DNA from: Pseudomonas putida
GTDB lineage: Bacteria > Pseudomonadota > Gammaproteobacteria > Pseudomonadales > Pseudomonadaceae
DNA length: 64,000 bases
Direction: 5' to 3'
Assembly (NCBI RefSeq): GCF_030159595.1
Contig: NZ_BSKJ01000004.1
Coordinates: 473,747 to 537,746 of the forward strand
Shown: positions 1-9,077 of the stretch, piece after piece
Numbering within the stretch: the stretch's first letter is position 1
Layout: each line of letters starts with the position of its first letter
Notes under the pieces: generated by a model
The model's database searches: none
Seen by the model: the letters and a program-made list of their open reading frames with translations, nothing else
What the model was told of the DNA's origin: nothing
Position numbers and translations under genes: made by a program

Positions 1-188
1 ATCCTTCAAACCTGAGCGTATGGCATCGATACCCTCCATCTTTCCCACGGTAACCTCTACCACCGCTTCGTCAGCAAATACTTCGTCAAGCGAATCGATG
101 TTGTTGCTATCAAGATGATGGGCATACAAGGTTCTGAGGTTACGAATTTCTTCTCGATCAACGAGACCTTTGATAAGGCTGTCCATGG
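1..188 (-). CDS. SnoaL/NTF2-like protein, N-terminal part
   Basis: Partial gene; the 3' end lies beyond the window edge. The visible 62 residues read MDSLIKGLVDREEIRNL and continue with a tyrosine/histidine-rich helix and an EVFADEAVVE strand. This is the typical start of the SnoaL-like/nuclear transport factor 2 fold (cone-shaped hydratase, isomerase or dehydratase-like proteins). The ATG is preceded by an AGAGGA ribosome site. The N-terminus resembles the second SnoaL-like gene at 5,896-6,399, so the cluster probably holds two paralogues. The substrate cannot be told. Confidence 0.75.
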
Positions 189-491
189 GCATTTCCTCTG
201 TAATCAGTAAGCTGTGGAGGTTCGCAGCGAGCTCGCAGCTGCTTGTCGCTTCCCCCTTGAGAGCCTACTTTAATTACGAAAGCAGAAAAGATAATCGCCT
301 TTTGATTCCATTCATTTTGGAATTTTAGGATGAAATAAAAGGCAGCTCGCGCGCCACACAACCTTCAGCGGGCGCTAGCGAACTGGAGAGTATTCGGGAG
401 GATTGGAAATAGAATGGAGCAGCCCCGCTATGCGGCGAGGCGACTCTCACAGGAGAGGCCCACCCCAAGACCCGGGGTGGGCTTTGGATTG
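189..491. other. intergenic region, two minus-strand genes
   Basis: About 300 bases without a convincing gene. It should hold the promoter of the SnoaL-like gene at the left edge. A GC-rich hairpin near 458-482 lies just after the dehydrogenase stop. An imperfect inverted repeat (GATTCC / GGAAT) sits near 302-325. No other signal is seen. Confidence 0.5.
458..482 (-). terminator. hairpin after PQQ dehydrogenase
   Basis: Perfect 9-bp stem GCCCACCCC / GGGGTGGGC with a 7-base loop, 10 bases after the stop of the PQQ dehydrogenase gene. There is no T-run, so this is a terminator-like or transcript-stabilising hairpin rather than a classic intrinsic terminator. Confidence 0.5.
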
Positions 492-2876
492 CTACTGCTT
501 CTTCGGCAGTGCGTATGCAATCAACAAATCGCTTCGATCCATGGAGCTACGAGCCCCGCCAGCGCTGACTACAACAAACTGGCGATTGCTCGACGGCGAT
601 ACGAAAGTCATCGGAGTAGCCTGAGATCCTACAGGCATGCGAGCTTTCCAGAGCTCGTCACCAGTGGATTGATCGTAAGCCCGCAGGAAGTAATCTTGGG
701 TGCCGGCAAAGAAGACCAGGCCAGACCGTGTCGATACCGTGCCACCGATAGTCGGCATGCCAATAGGGAACGGTGCTCGGACTTTCACGCCAGCAATAGC
801 TGTGTCCTGAACAGTACCTGCTGGTCGCTGCCAAATGATCTGACGTGTCTTCAGATCAATTCCTGTCACAGTGCCGTAGGGCGGCGCTTGGCATGGCACA
901 TCCATCGGAGAAACGAACGATGAGTTGGTCACGACAAAGGGTGTACCACGCATTGGCGCGAATTCAGAGTGCGGCTTGCCGTTGCCACTGGTTTCGTGGT
1001 GTTCACTTGGGATCAGCTGCACGCGGAGCGGGATACGGATGTCATTGACGACCATCGTTCCAGTGTCTTCGTTGATCGATACACTGCCCCAGTTCATGCC
1101 CCCGAAATTACCTGGATGCTGCAAGCTAGCAGTAGTACCAGGTGGAGTGAATGCGCCATCGTAACGCAGGGATTTGAATTGGATCCGGCAAAGCAACTGA
1201 TCGTAAATCGTAGCGCCCCACATGTCAGATTCTTTCAGTGCTTCCTGACCGATGTAAGGCATGCCCACGGAGAACGGCTGCGTCGGCGCAGTTTTATCGC
1301 CCGCCAACTCCTGCTGCGGTACACCACGCTCGACCACATCAGCAATCGGCTTGCCGGTTTCGCGGTTGAGCATGAAGATGTTGCCGGTTTTGGTCGTTTG
1401 GATCAGTGCCGGGATTGTTCCACCATTGCCATCTGGTACGTCATAGAGGGCAGGCTGAGCCGGAATATCGTAGTCCCAAATGTCATGATGCACTGTCTGG
1501 TAAGCCCAGCGCTCACGCCCAGTTTTGTAATCGAGCGCTACCACTGACGACGCGTAGTGGTTGGCTGCCGCGGAGCGATGGCCACCCCAGAAGTCTGGGG
1601 TCGAGTTTCCCAGAGGAATGAATATAAGGCCACGGTTCGCATCGTAAGCGGCTGTAGACCACATGTTGGGTGTGCCGCGGGTGTAGGTCTGGCCTTCCGG
1701 TGGATACTTGGTGATCGCTGGACTACCAAGATCCCATGCCCACTCCAATTCTCCGGTCGCAGCGTTGAACGCTCGAATAACCCCTGACGGCTCATTGACT
1801 TCAAGGTTGTCATAGACCCAACCGCCTACGATCAGCAGATTGCCGGCTACCGTGACCGGTGAGGTGCCCATATAGTAGGTCGGCTTGATCTCACCCATGC
1901 CTTCCTGAAGGTTTACCTGGCCATTATTACCGAAGCTCTGGCACTGCTTGCCAGTCTTGGCGTCCAGGGCAATCAGGCGAGAGTCCAGCGTCGAGAGGAT
2001 CACGCGTTGAGGGCAGTCCTGAACCACGGCAGATGCGTTACGGACATTATCAGAAACCTCCGTGGAGTCGTAGAAACTCACTCCCCGGCAACGATTCCAG
2101 ACCTTGTTGTTCTGCACTTTGGCATCGAATCGCCAAATCTCCTTGCCGGTGTTGGCATCGATGGCAAACACCTTGTTCAAAGGGGTGCAGATAAACAATG
2201 TGTCTCCAACCTGCACCGGCGTGTTCTGGTTTTCAGAGCCTACATCCGCGATTTCGCCCGTGCGGAACGTCCAAGCGACCTCCAAGTCGGTCACATTGCC
2301 AGGCGTAATCTGCTCCAGTGGCGCGAAACGCGTTCCTGTTGGGGTGCGGCCATAGTGCTGCCAGTTTCCGTTCACAGCTTTGTCAGGGGCGCCTCCTGCC
2401 ACAGCTGGCCGAGCTACGCCCTTGATCACACCATGAGGGAAAAACATCGCAACGAAGCCAACGATCAGCAAGGCTGCGGTGATCCCGGAAGCACCAACCC
2501 AAGCTTTTCGGTTGGCAAAACCTACCTTGGTAGCCAGCAAACAGACTGGAATCAGCAAAAGCAGGATGCCGGCAAGTCGTGGTACCAAGGGCCAAAATTG
2601 AAAACCAACCTCGTAAACTGCCCATAGACTGGTAGTGCCGACCAGAAGCAGATAAGCCACTACACCAAGCTTCTGCCTTTTAAAGAACCCATATGAGGAC
2701 GCTGCAAGGACTACAGCAGTGAAGAGGTAGAACAGCGAGCCGCCCAGCCAGGCTAGATAAAGCCCACCAGCCATGAGGGGTAAGGTAAGCAACAGCAATA
2801 GCCCCCCGAACCAGAGCGGAAGTTTAGACAGGGTTAGGGTATTCACTTCTTCAGTGACGTCTTTCTGAAATTGCAT
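492..2876 (-). CDS. membrane-bound PQQ-dependent dehydrogenase
   Basis: 794 aa, normal length for the membrane-bound glucose/quinate/shikimate quinoprotein family. Residues about 15-150 hold five hydrophobic segments that anchor the protein in the inner membrane. The rest is the periplasmic beta-propeller that binds PQQ, with repeated tryptophan-docking strands and motifs such as GNWQHYGRTPTGTRFAPL and WDYDIPAQPAL. Such enzymes oxidise a polyol, sugar or alcohol in the periplasm and pass electrons to ubiquinone. Lying beside an aldehyde dehydrogenase, it probably performs the first oxidation of an alcohol substrate of the cluster; that role is inferred. It could instead be a second Gcd-like enzyme. 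Confidence 0.88.
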   Translation of the reverse strand: MQFQKDVTEEVNTLTLSKLPLWFGGLLLLLTLPLMAGGLYLAWLGGSLFYLFTAVVLAASSYGFFKRQKLGVVAYLLLVGTTSLWAVYEVGFQFWPLVPRLAGILLLLIPVCLLATKVGFANRKAWVGASGITAALLIVGFVAMFFPHGVIKGVARPAVAGGAPDKAVNGNWQHYGRTPTGTRFAPLEQITPGNVTDLEVAWTFRTGEIADVGSENQNTPVQVGDTLFICTPLNKVFAIDANTGKEIWRFDAKVQNNKVWNRCRGVSFYDSTEVSDNVRNASAVVQDCPQRVILSTLDSRLIALDAKTGKQCQSFGNNGQVNLQEGMGEIKPTYYMGTSPVTVAGNLLIVGGWVYDNLEVNEPSGVIRAFNAATGELEWAWDLGSPAITKYPPEGQTYTRGTPNMWSTAAYDANRGLIFIPLGNSTPDFWGGHRSAAANHYASSVVALDYKTGRERWAYQTVHHDIWDYDIPAQPALYDVPDGNGGTIPALIQTTKTGNIFMLNRETGKPIADVVERGVPQQELAGDKTAPTQPFSVGMPYIGQEALKESDMWGATIYDQLLCRIQFKSLRYDGAFTPPGTTASLQHPGNFGGMNWGSVSINEDTGTMVVNDIRIPLRVQLIPSEHHETSGNGKPHSEFAPMRGTPFVVTNSSFVSPMDVPCQAPPYGTVTGIDLKTRQIIWQRPAGTVQDTAIAGVKVRAPFPIGMPTIGGTVSTRSGLVFFAGTQDYFLRAYDQSTGDELWKARMPVGSQATPMTFVSPSSNRQFVVVSAGGARSSMDRSDLLIAYALPKKQ

Positions 2877-2988
2877 TTTCTGCGCACCTATTGTTTTTTT
2901 TCGCGCTTGGAGAGCTTACGCAGCGAAAGGCCCCCGGGCTCATCACGAAGTGATGCTCCAGGAGCCGCGTGCTGTGTCGTCGTATGTA

Positions 2989-3012
2989 GCCCGGGCAAGC
3001 AGGTTCCCGGGC
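2989..3012 (-). terminator. GC-rich hairpin between dehydrogenase genes
   Basis: Perfect inverted repeat GCCCGGG / CCCGGGC with a 10-base loop just downstream of the aldehyde dehydrogenase stop and upstream of the PQQ dehydrogenase. There is no T-run, so attenuation or partial termination is possible. Confidence 0.35.
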
Positions 3013-3020
3013 AACAGGTA

Positions 3021-4535
3021 TTAACTCTTGAGCAGAACTGCTACCGACTTGGTCTCGGTGTAATGCTCAAGCCCATGAAGGCCCATTTCTCGCCCAATGC
3101 CAGACTCTTTGAAACCACCAAAAGGCAGCGAAGGGTCGATCTGGTTATGGCTGTTCACCCAGATGATGCCCGCACGGATACGAGCAGCCAGCGCATGTGC
3201 TTGGCTAACGTTCTGAGTCCAGATACTTGCTGCAAGGCCGTACTCGGTGTTGTTGGCCTCGCGCGCGAGGTCGTCCAAGCTCTGATTCGAGATCTTCATC
3301 GCCGAAATCACAGGGCCAAAAATTTCCTCGCGATAGACCGTCATTCCGGGCTGAACATCTGCGAGTAGCGTGGGCTGATAGAAGAAGCCATCCCCGCCAA
3401 TCTCACTGGCGCCACAGACGACCTTGGCCCCCTCCTTCACTCCCGCGCGCACCAGCTCACTCACTCGACTCAGCTGGCGCTGGGAAATCAGTGGCCCCAG
3501 TTGCGTGGCACGGTTCAGGCCGTGACCAAGCTTCATCTGCGATACGAATTCAGCGACACCATTGATGACATCGTCATAGACGTCTTCATGAATATAAAGA
3601 CGCGAGCCTGCAGTACATGCTTGACCGCTGTTCAGCATGACCGCTTGAGCTACGCCTGGAATGGCAGTCGACAAATCAGCATCCGGGAAGACGATCACTG
3701 GGCTTTTACCCCCAAGCTCGAGAGTGACACGCTTCAAGGTTTTTGCTGCTGCCGCGGCAATGGCTTTGCCAGTGGCAGTGCTGCCAGTGAATGCGATTTT
3801 GTCTACAAGCGGACTGTTGACCAGAGCAGCGCCACAGCGGCCATCCCCCGTGATGACATTCAATGTCCCTGGTGGCAGACCGGCCTCCTCGCAAATTGCA
3901 GCAAGGCGCAGTGCAGTAAGTGGAGTGTCTTCAGCCGGCTTAAGCACGATCGAGCAGCCAGCCGCGAGCGCAGGAGCCAGCTTCCAGGCAGCCATCAGCA
4001 GTGGGACGTTCCAGGGGATAATCTGGCCGACCACACCAACTGGCTCATGAGTGGTATAGGCATGCCATTCACCTGCAAGTCCGACAGGCACAGAAAGCCC
4101 ATTCAGCTTGGTGCACCATCCGGAGTAATAGCGGAAATGCTCCGCAGAGTTACGCACGTAGGCGTCTTTCACGATGCCGTATGGCGAACCTTCATCAAGC
4201 ACTTCAAGCTCAGCCAACTCCTGCGAGTATTTGTCTATCAGGTCTCCAATACGCCACAGCACCTTGCTTCTTTCAGAACCCGACAGCTTGCGCCAAGCAC
4301 CACCATCGAAAGATTTTCGAGCAGCCAGGATTGCCTTCTCGACGTCTTCCTGGTCGGCGTCGGCGACTTCCGCAATGACCTGCCCAGTTGCGGGGTCATA
4401 CACTTTCCTTCTCTGACCGCTTCGCGCTTCAAGCCACTGACCATCGATGAAAAGACGATGGGAGCTACCCAGGAAGCTCGTGGCCTCTGCTGAAATTGCG
4501 GGACGAGAGAGGTCGATCAAATGTTGCGCAGGCAT
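3021..4535 (-). CDS. NAD(P)-dependent aldehyde dehydrogenase
   Basis: 504 aa from an ATG (MPAQHLIDL) with a GGAG ribosome site. A longer frame upstream starts at 4,697 but lacks a good site and adds residues unlike the family. Aldehyde dehydrogenase superfamily: cofactor-binding IIPWNVPLLMAAWK, catalytic-glutamate motif LELGGKSP, catalytic-cysteine motif NSGQACTAGSRLYI, and C-terminal PFGGFKESGIGRE. The class resembles phenylacetaldehyde and other aromatic or aliphatic aldehyde dehydrogenases. It likely oxidises the aldehyde made from an alcohol to the acid, feeding the acyl-CoA synthetase further right. Cytoplasmic. Confidence 0.92.
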   Translation of the reverse strand: MPAQHLIDLSRPAISAEATSFLGSSHRLFIDGQWLEARSGQRRKVYDPATGQVIAEVADADQEDVEKAILAARKSFDGGAWRKLSGSERSKVLWRIGDLIDKYSQELAELEVLDEGSPYGIVKDAYVRNSAEHFRYYSGWCTKLNGLSVPVGLAGEWHAYTTHEPVGVVGQIIPWNVPLLMAAWKLAPALAAGCSIVLKPAEDTPLTALRLAAICEEAGLPPGTLNVITGDGRCGAALVNSPLVDKIAFTGSTATGKAIAAAAAKTLKRVTLELGGKSPVIVFPDADLSTAIPGVAQAVMLNSGQACTAGSRLYIHEDVYDDVINGVAEFVSQMKLGHGLNRATQLGPLISQRQLSRVSELVRAGVKEGAKVVCGASEIGGDGFFYQPTLLADVQPGMTVYREEIFGPVISAMKISNQSLDDLAREANNTEYGLAASIWTQNVSQAHALAARIRAGIIWVNSHNQIDPSLPFGGFKESGIGREMGLHGLEHYTETKSVAVLLKS

Positions 4536-4704
4536 AGCGTCTAGCTCCGGCTTTTGAGGCTTTAGAGAAACCTCATGTTGTATTTTGAGTGCCGCTAACG
4601 AACCTAAACAATCCTGCGATGCTTGGCCAATGGAAAAACTGCGCCATTCGATGCAAAAATCAAATCGCACAACCTCGTTTGCTCCTGCGTGCGTCAATAG
4701 AGTC

Positions 4705-4741
4705 GAAAAAAAGCAGCGGGTCTTCCGACCGCGCTGCTTTC
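4705..4741 (-). terminator. intrinsic terminator after ene-reductase
   Basis: Read on the minus strand: stem AAGCAGCGCGGTC / GACCCGCTGCTT (one bulge) with loop GGAA, followed by seven T. It separates the ene-reductase transcript from the aldehyde dehydrogenase gene. Confidence 0.85.
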
Positions 4742-4767
4742 ACTGCTCAATAGTCCTTAGTGGGCCA

Positions 4768-5862
4768 TCACGCTGGTTGGGCTACGGGGTAGTCGATGTA
4801 GCCTCTGTCGCCACCACCGTAGAATGTCGAGCGATCAAATGGTGTTAACGCGTAGCCGCTCCGAAAGCGATCCACCAGATCCGGGTTGGAGATAAAGGGC
4901 CTTCCAAAAGCAGCCAAATCGATAAGGCCCTCGTCCAACATTGACTGAGCAACCTCCAGCGTCAGAGAGCCTGCGAACATCACAGTACCTTGGTAGGCGT
5001 CGCGCAGCTCCCTGACAAACGAGCGATTGAGGAGGTTTCCACAAAGAGAATCCTGATCGCTAAGGTGCAGGTATGCGAGGTTTCGAGAGCTCAAGGCCTT
5101 CGCTGCAGCTAACCAGGTTTCTCGCTCATCGGGGAACGCAGGCATCGCTGAAAGGCGACCGAAAGGGGCAATACGTAAACCGATACGATTGCTGCCAATC
5201 GCTTGCGACAATAGGTCTACAGTCTCCAGGAGGAATCGAAGCCTGTTTTCAATGCCACCGCCGTACTGATCAGTACGGGTGTTGAGACCACCATTGATGA
5301 ACTGCTCGAAAATGTATCCGTTGGCTCCGTGAATTTCGACGCCATCAAAACCCGCCTTGATCGCATTTTGAGCAGCCGTTACAAAATCATTGGATACTCG
5401 AGCGATTTCTTCGGTGGTCAGCGCGCGTGGCTTGGTGACCTGCACCTGCCCAGGCTCGCCGTCTGGGCCATAGCCATAGCAAGTGGTGTTTTCTGCCAAA
5501 GTGTCTACGGAGGACACGGGTGCCTGTCCAGATGGCTGCAACGATGTGTGCGAAATACGACCGACATGCCAAAGCTGAATGAAGATTCGTCCACCCTCTT
5601 CATGTACTGCCTCGGTAACCTTGCTCCAACCTTCTACTTGAGCCGGCGAAAAGATCCCTGGTGTAAAAAGGTACCCTTGGCCCTCTTGGCTGATCTGCGA
5701 TCCTTCAGTGATCAACAAACCTGCACTGGCGCGCTGGCGGTAATATTCGGCAGTGCTGGCGTCAGGGACGGTATCTTTCGCGCGAGAGCGGGTCATTGGC
5801 GCCATCACTACGCGAGAACTGAGCGATAATCCTGCAAGGTCAAACGGAGTTAGCAACGTCAT
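4768..5862 (-). CDS. Old Yellow Enzyme-family ene-reductase
   Basis: 364 aa, full length for the NemA/OYE family of FMN-dependent alkene reductases. The start MTLLTPFDL is preceded by GAGGT; a TTG start six codons earlier is possible. Visible motifs are the N-terminal VVMAPMTRSRA flavin loop, QLWHVGR, and the His-x-x-Asn substrate-binding pair in EIHGANGYIFEQF. Such enzymes reduce activated C=C bonds of unsaturated carbonyl compounds with NADPH. In this cluster it may reduce an enal or enone intermediate such as a terpenoid aldehyde (inference). It is followed by a strong terminator. Confidence 0.93.
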   Translation of the reverse strand: MTLLTPFDLAGLSLSSRVVMAPMTRSRAKDTVPDASTAEYYRQRASAGLLITEGSQISQEGQGYLFTPGIFSPAQVEGWSKVTEAVHEEGGRIFIQLWHVGRISHTSLQPSGQAPVSSVDTLAENTTCYGYGPDGEPGQVQVTKPRALTTEEIARVSNDFVTAAQNAIKAGFDGVEIHGANGYIFEQFINGGLNTRTDQYGGGIENRLRFLLETVDLLSQAIGSNRIGLRIAPFGRLSAMPAFPDERETWLAAAKALSSRNLAYLHLSDQDSLCGNLLNRSFVRELRDAYQGTVMFAGSLTLEVAQSMLDEGLIDLAAFGRPFISNPDLVDRFRSGYALTPFDRSTFYGGGDRGYIDYPVAQPA

Positions 5863-5895
5863 TTCTACCTCGACTGTCAATTCTTTGATCAGAAA

Positions 5896-6399
5896 TCACC
5901 AAGATTCTTTCTTGAAGGACGCTTCAACCCAACCCGCTGACCAAGGAGACGACTGCTCGATCGTTCCTGTCATCGACTGGAACAACCAATCGCCCCCCAC
6001 TTTTATCAAGTGATCGGTATAGTTTCCGGCAAGCAAGAATGCCTCACCCTGGGGTGCATTTTCGGTACTCATCGTTAAGAGGCAAACGAGATTGAAGTGA
6101 GCAATTGCGCGATCGCCCTGCTCGCTTATTTCTATTCGAGGAGAGAATATATCGTGTTGACTCCAAGATATTTGCCTACTCAGATTACTACAGTGCCCTC
6201 TAATTGCGGCTCGCCCCTTCACATCACCACCAACACCTTTGATGATCCACTCGCCATCCTCAGCAAACAAATCCGCAATATGCTCAGGACTGTATCCGTT
6301 ATCCAAGTGAAAAGCATACTTGAATTTAAGCTCCTTAATTTTCTCTCGATCTTCCAGTCGTTGCAGGCGCTGTTCTAAGGTGAAATTTTGTTGCGACAT
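5896..6399 (-). CDS. SnoaL/NTF2-like protein
   Basis: 167 aa. The core begins LEDREKIKELKFKYAFHLDNG and carries the LFAEDGEWIIKG strand and a C-terminal sheet ending near GDWLFQSMTG, the layout of the SnoaL_4 type NTF2-like fold. It lies 33 bases upstream of the ene-reductase on the same strand and is likely cotranscribed. Family members include dehydratases, isomerases and ring-hydroxylating-dioxygenase-like small subunits, so the activity is not predictable. It is divergent from the LysR gene, which probably controls it. Confidence 0.8.
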   Translation of the reverse strand: MSQQNFTLEQRLQRLEDREKIKELKFKYAFHLDNGYSPEHIADLFAEDGEWIIKGVGGDVKGRAAIRGHCSNLSRQISWSQHDIFSPRIEISEQGDRAIAHFNLVCLLTMSTENAPQGEAFLLAGNYTDHLIKVGGDWLFQSMTGTIEQSSPWSAGWVEASFKKESW

Positions 6400-6597
6400 A
6401 GATGGCTTTTCCTTTTTGTTATTGACCCAGCAATGTGCAGTGTGGCGCAGCCAGACGTACCGTCCTGGAGAAGTGGCTGTACTGCCCCCCTCTCGCGCAC
6501 TGAGGCAACCCTAGCCATGGAAGCGATGTTTGACTAATGGGTTTTTTTGCTTTATTGATACGCAAATCGAATCACATAAAAACAATGTCGAAATGCC
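6400..6597. promoter_or_regulatory. divergent promoter region SnoaL / LysR
   Basis: 198 bases between divergent starts, the usual place for LysR-type binding sites. AT-rich stretches near 6,540-6,590 could hold the promoters. I see no clear T-N11-A site that I would defend. Confidence 0.45.
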
Positions 6598-7554
6598 ATG
6601 AATCAGCTACCTGCCAATCCAAGCACCAAAACTCATAGTCTTTTCAAGCGCTTAAAGTATCGACATCTCTACATGCTAGTCACGCTGGGGGCCAGTCAGA
6701 ACCTTCATCGCGCAGCAGAGACCTTGAACATGTCGCAGCCAACGCTCACGCGAATGTTGCAGGAAGTGGAAGATGCCTTCGGATGTGCTCTTTTTGATCG
6801 ACAACCTCGAGGGGTGGTGCCCACTCCAGTTGGTGAGGAATTACTCAAATTTGCGCACTCCGCTTTGAACAGCCTTGATCGCTGCGTCGAAGATCTTACT
6901 GCACGAGCTGAAGGAGGGTTTGGTCATCTAGCTGTCGGGGTCGTTATGGGTGGCGCTCTAGATCGTGTTGTTACGACCATAGCCGCTCTCAAGCAAATTT
7001 CTCCTCACTTGGGGGTAAGGATGATGAGCGACACCAGTGACTTGCTTATTGAAATGCTGGAACAAGAACGACTAGATGTCGCGATTGCTCGCTTGAGTGC
7101 GCCCAGTGATCGTTCGCGATTTGAGTTTGAGCCATTAGGCAATGATCGCCTGGTAGTCGCTGTTCGTAGCGACCACCCGCTCGCAGGGAAACAACCTACT
7201 CACATGGAGGAAATGGTTCGCCAATGGACATGGCTGTTACAACCAGCCGCTAGCCCAGGCCGTAAGGCTTTGGAGCGATGGTGGGCAGATCAGGATTTAT
7301 TACCTCCAACAAAAACAATTGAATGCTCATCCATCTGGGCGATGTTGCAATTGATTCAATTGACAGACTCGATCATGGTTCTAAGCGAAGCCGTCATCCA
7401 TGACCATGTGCGTACCGGACTGATCAAGGTGCTACCGGGCCACGTGATAGAGGGTCTCCCCCCGTATGGAGTCATTCTGCGCAAGGGCACGATGCGCAGC
7501 AGGGAGCTGCAGAGCTTCTTAGCGCACCTACAAACTACAACCCTGCAGCGCTAG
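6598..7554 (+). CDS. LysR-family transcriptional regulator
   Basis: 318 aa. An N-terminal winged helix at about residues 20-80 contains LHRAAETLNMSQPTLTRMLQ and LFDRQPRGVVPTPVGEELL, followed by a periplasmic-binding-protein-like effector domain. The subtype resembles GbpR/PcaQ/CbnR-like regulators of carbohydrate or aromatic catabolism. It is transcribed divergently from the SnoaL and ene-reductase genes and convergently with the OprB-like porin. It most likely senses a pathway intermediate and controls the left part of the cluster (inference). Confidence 0.9.
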   Translation: MNQLPANPSTKTHSLFKRLKYRHLYMLVTLGASQNLHRAAETLNMSQPTLTRMLQEVEDAFGCALFDRQPRGVVPTPVGEELLKFAHSALNSLDRCVEDLTARAEGGFGHLAVGVVMGGALDRVVTTIAALKQISPHLGVRMMSDTSDLLIEMLEQERLDVAIARLSAPSDRSRFEFEPLGNDRLVVAVRSDHPLAGKQPTHMEEMVRQWTWLLQPAASPGRKALERWWADQDLLPPTKTIECSSIWAMLQLIQLTDSIMVLSEAVIHDHVRTGLIKVLPGHVIEGLPPYGVILRKGTMRSRELQSFLAHLQTTTLQR

Positions 7555-7562
7555 CATTAAAC

Positions 7563-7593
7563 GAAAGCGGCAAGCTCAATGCTTCCCGCTTTC
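7563..7593. terminator. hairpin between convergent genes
   Basis: Inverted repeat GAAAGCGG / CCGCTTTC with a 15-base loop between the LysR stop (7,554) and the porin stop (7,607). Its symmetric position fits a shared terminator, although the T-run is short. Confidence 0.5.
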
Positions 7594-7606
7594 AGCCGCA
7601 AACTTG

Positions 7607-8956
7607 CTAGAAACTCGCACGTATCATCAGCCCCATTACAAAGGCATCATCGACCTTATCCACACCTCCTGGGTGGACTATGTACTGCAGATTTGGCCTC
7701 ACAGTAAGCCAGTTTGTAACCTTGACGCCGTAGTAAAGCTCACTGCTGTACTCATCTGTTTGCACTGGCATGTAAATGGGATTATCAAAATCAGAGATTC
7801 GATTATAGTTATTGACTTCGCGTTGGTACTTTGTGACATTTGAAGAAAGACTGAGTCCACCAACAGCGAGTCCGATGGAATCTTGTGGTCTTGATGCGAA
7901 CGGGCCTTTTATGATTACACCAATATTATAGTGATTCGCAACCGCCCCTGTATCTCTATCATTCCAGAACCCCTCTGAAAACACCTCAATGCCGCGCTGA
8001 GGATCTTCATCGATCGCCCCGACCGTCTGCCGGATTACATACCACCAGCCTTTTCGACCGCGGTGAGATTCGAAGCGACTATCAGGCTCATATGCATGCT
8101 CTCGGCCATCACTGTTGTAACGAAGGTCATCCGCATCTGTGGTATTGTAGAATGCGCCCAATCTAAATTCTCCAGGGCGTCCAAAAAAAGCTTTCTTTGG
8201 TGACCAGATAACCTCAAACGGAATCAGTGCACCTTCAGCGCCGCTCATATTAATTTTGAACGCATTATCATTTTCTAGGAGTGTAGGGTTCTGTTCGAAC
8301 ACTCCGATTTGGAAATCCACGCCATCTTGTATCTTGAGCTTCAACGCGGTAGCCCATTGTCCGATTGGGAAATTATACCAATCATCTCCGTGCCAGTTTC
8401 CGCCTGAATTTCCACAAAAAATTAGGTTTTGAAAATCGCAATCAAATTGCCCAAACTCTTCAGGGCCGAATCGCCCAACTCGAAAGTAGGAAGATGGCCT
8501 CTGAATCTCCAGTTCGTAATACAGCTGCGATAGCCTTGTGACACTGCCGCGACCGTAAACATTTTGCGTCTGAGTCAAAGAACCTGAGCGAGGGTCGGTC
8601 AAACGCTCTTTGGCAAGCTCCTGTCCGTTCCGATCTATCAATGTCAGGACTGCCTTACTAGGGCGCGCTCCTAAAATTTTGCCGAGATCAGCTGCAACAG
8701 AAAGCATGTATTGGTCAGCATAAGCAACTTTTTTGTTTTTATTGTAACCGCCAGAGGCGTTATAGGCGCTATCGCTCCGATAGTTAATATCAAAATCCAA
8801 CCCCTTACTGTGGAGCTCGTCCCTACCCCCCTGCCAATTACCCAGCATCCATGGTGAAGTAGATTGATCAGCGGCGTACGAAGTAAGCGGGTTGGCAGAA
8901 AGCAGAATGCATGCAAATGATGCACGCATATAAAATGGCGCAGAACTAGGGTTCAT
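7607..8956 (-). CDS. OprB-like carbohydrate-selective porin
   Basis: 449 aa. An N-terminal signal peptide (hydrophobic stretch ending SYAAD) is followed by the OprB hallmark MLGNWQGGRDELHSKGLDF and alternating beta-strand segments ending in an aromatic F, as in outer-membrane barrels. It probably brings a neutral or polyol-like substrate into the periplasm, where the PQQ dehydrogenase at 492 could act on it. It is expressed alone, between two hairpins. Confidence 0.88.
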   Translation of the reverse strand: MNPSSAPFYMRASFACILLSANPLTSYAADQSTSPWMLGNWQGGRDELHSKGLDFDINYRSDSAYNASGGYNKNKKVAYADQYMLSVAADLGKILGARPSKAVLTLIDRNGQELAKERLTDPRSGSLTQTQNVYGRGSVTRLSQLYYELEIQRPSSYFRVGRFGPEEFGQFDCDFQNLIFCGNSGGNWHGDDWYNFPIGQWATALKLKIQDGVDFQIGVFEQNPTLLENDNAFKINMSGAEGALIPFEVIWSPKKAFFGRPGEFRLGAFYNTTDADDLRYNSDGREHAYEPDSRFESHRGRKGWWYVIRQTVGAIDEDPQRGIEVFSEGFWNDRDTGAVANHYNIGVIIKGPFASRPQDSIGLAVGGLSLSSNVTKYQREVNNYNRISDFDNPIYMPVQTDEYSSELYYGVKVTNWLTVRPNLQYIVHPGGVDKVDDAFVMGLMIRASF

Positions 8957-9032
8957 TTTTATTTTTCCTTCCCTGATGACACCCTGGAGGTGTCACTTAT
9001 TATTTTTAAGATAGGAGATTTTTGGTGGGTCG

Positions 9033-9060
9033 TAAAAAACAGCAACCACCAAGCAGGTGG
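9033..9060 (-). terminator. terminator after thioesterase
   Basis: Read on the minus strand, stem CCACC / GGTGG with a 5-base loop, then TTGCTG and six T. It lies just beyond the thioesterase stop. Confidence 0.5.
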
Positions 9061-9077
9061 CCGCCGTTTGAGAAAGC

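Noticed and set aside
492..2876. Several long plus-strand frames opposite the PQQ dehydrogenase
   Set aside because: They are mirror frames of a clear family member and have no domain content.
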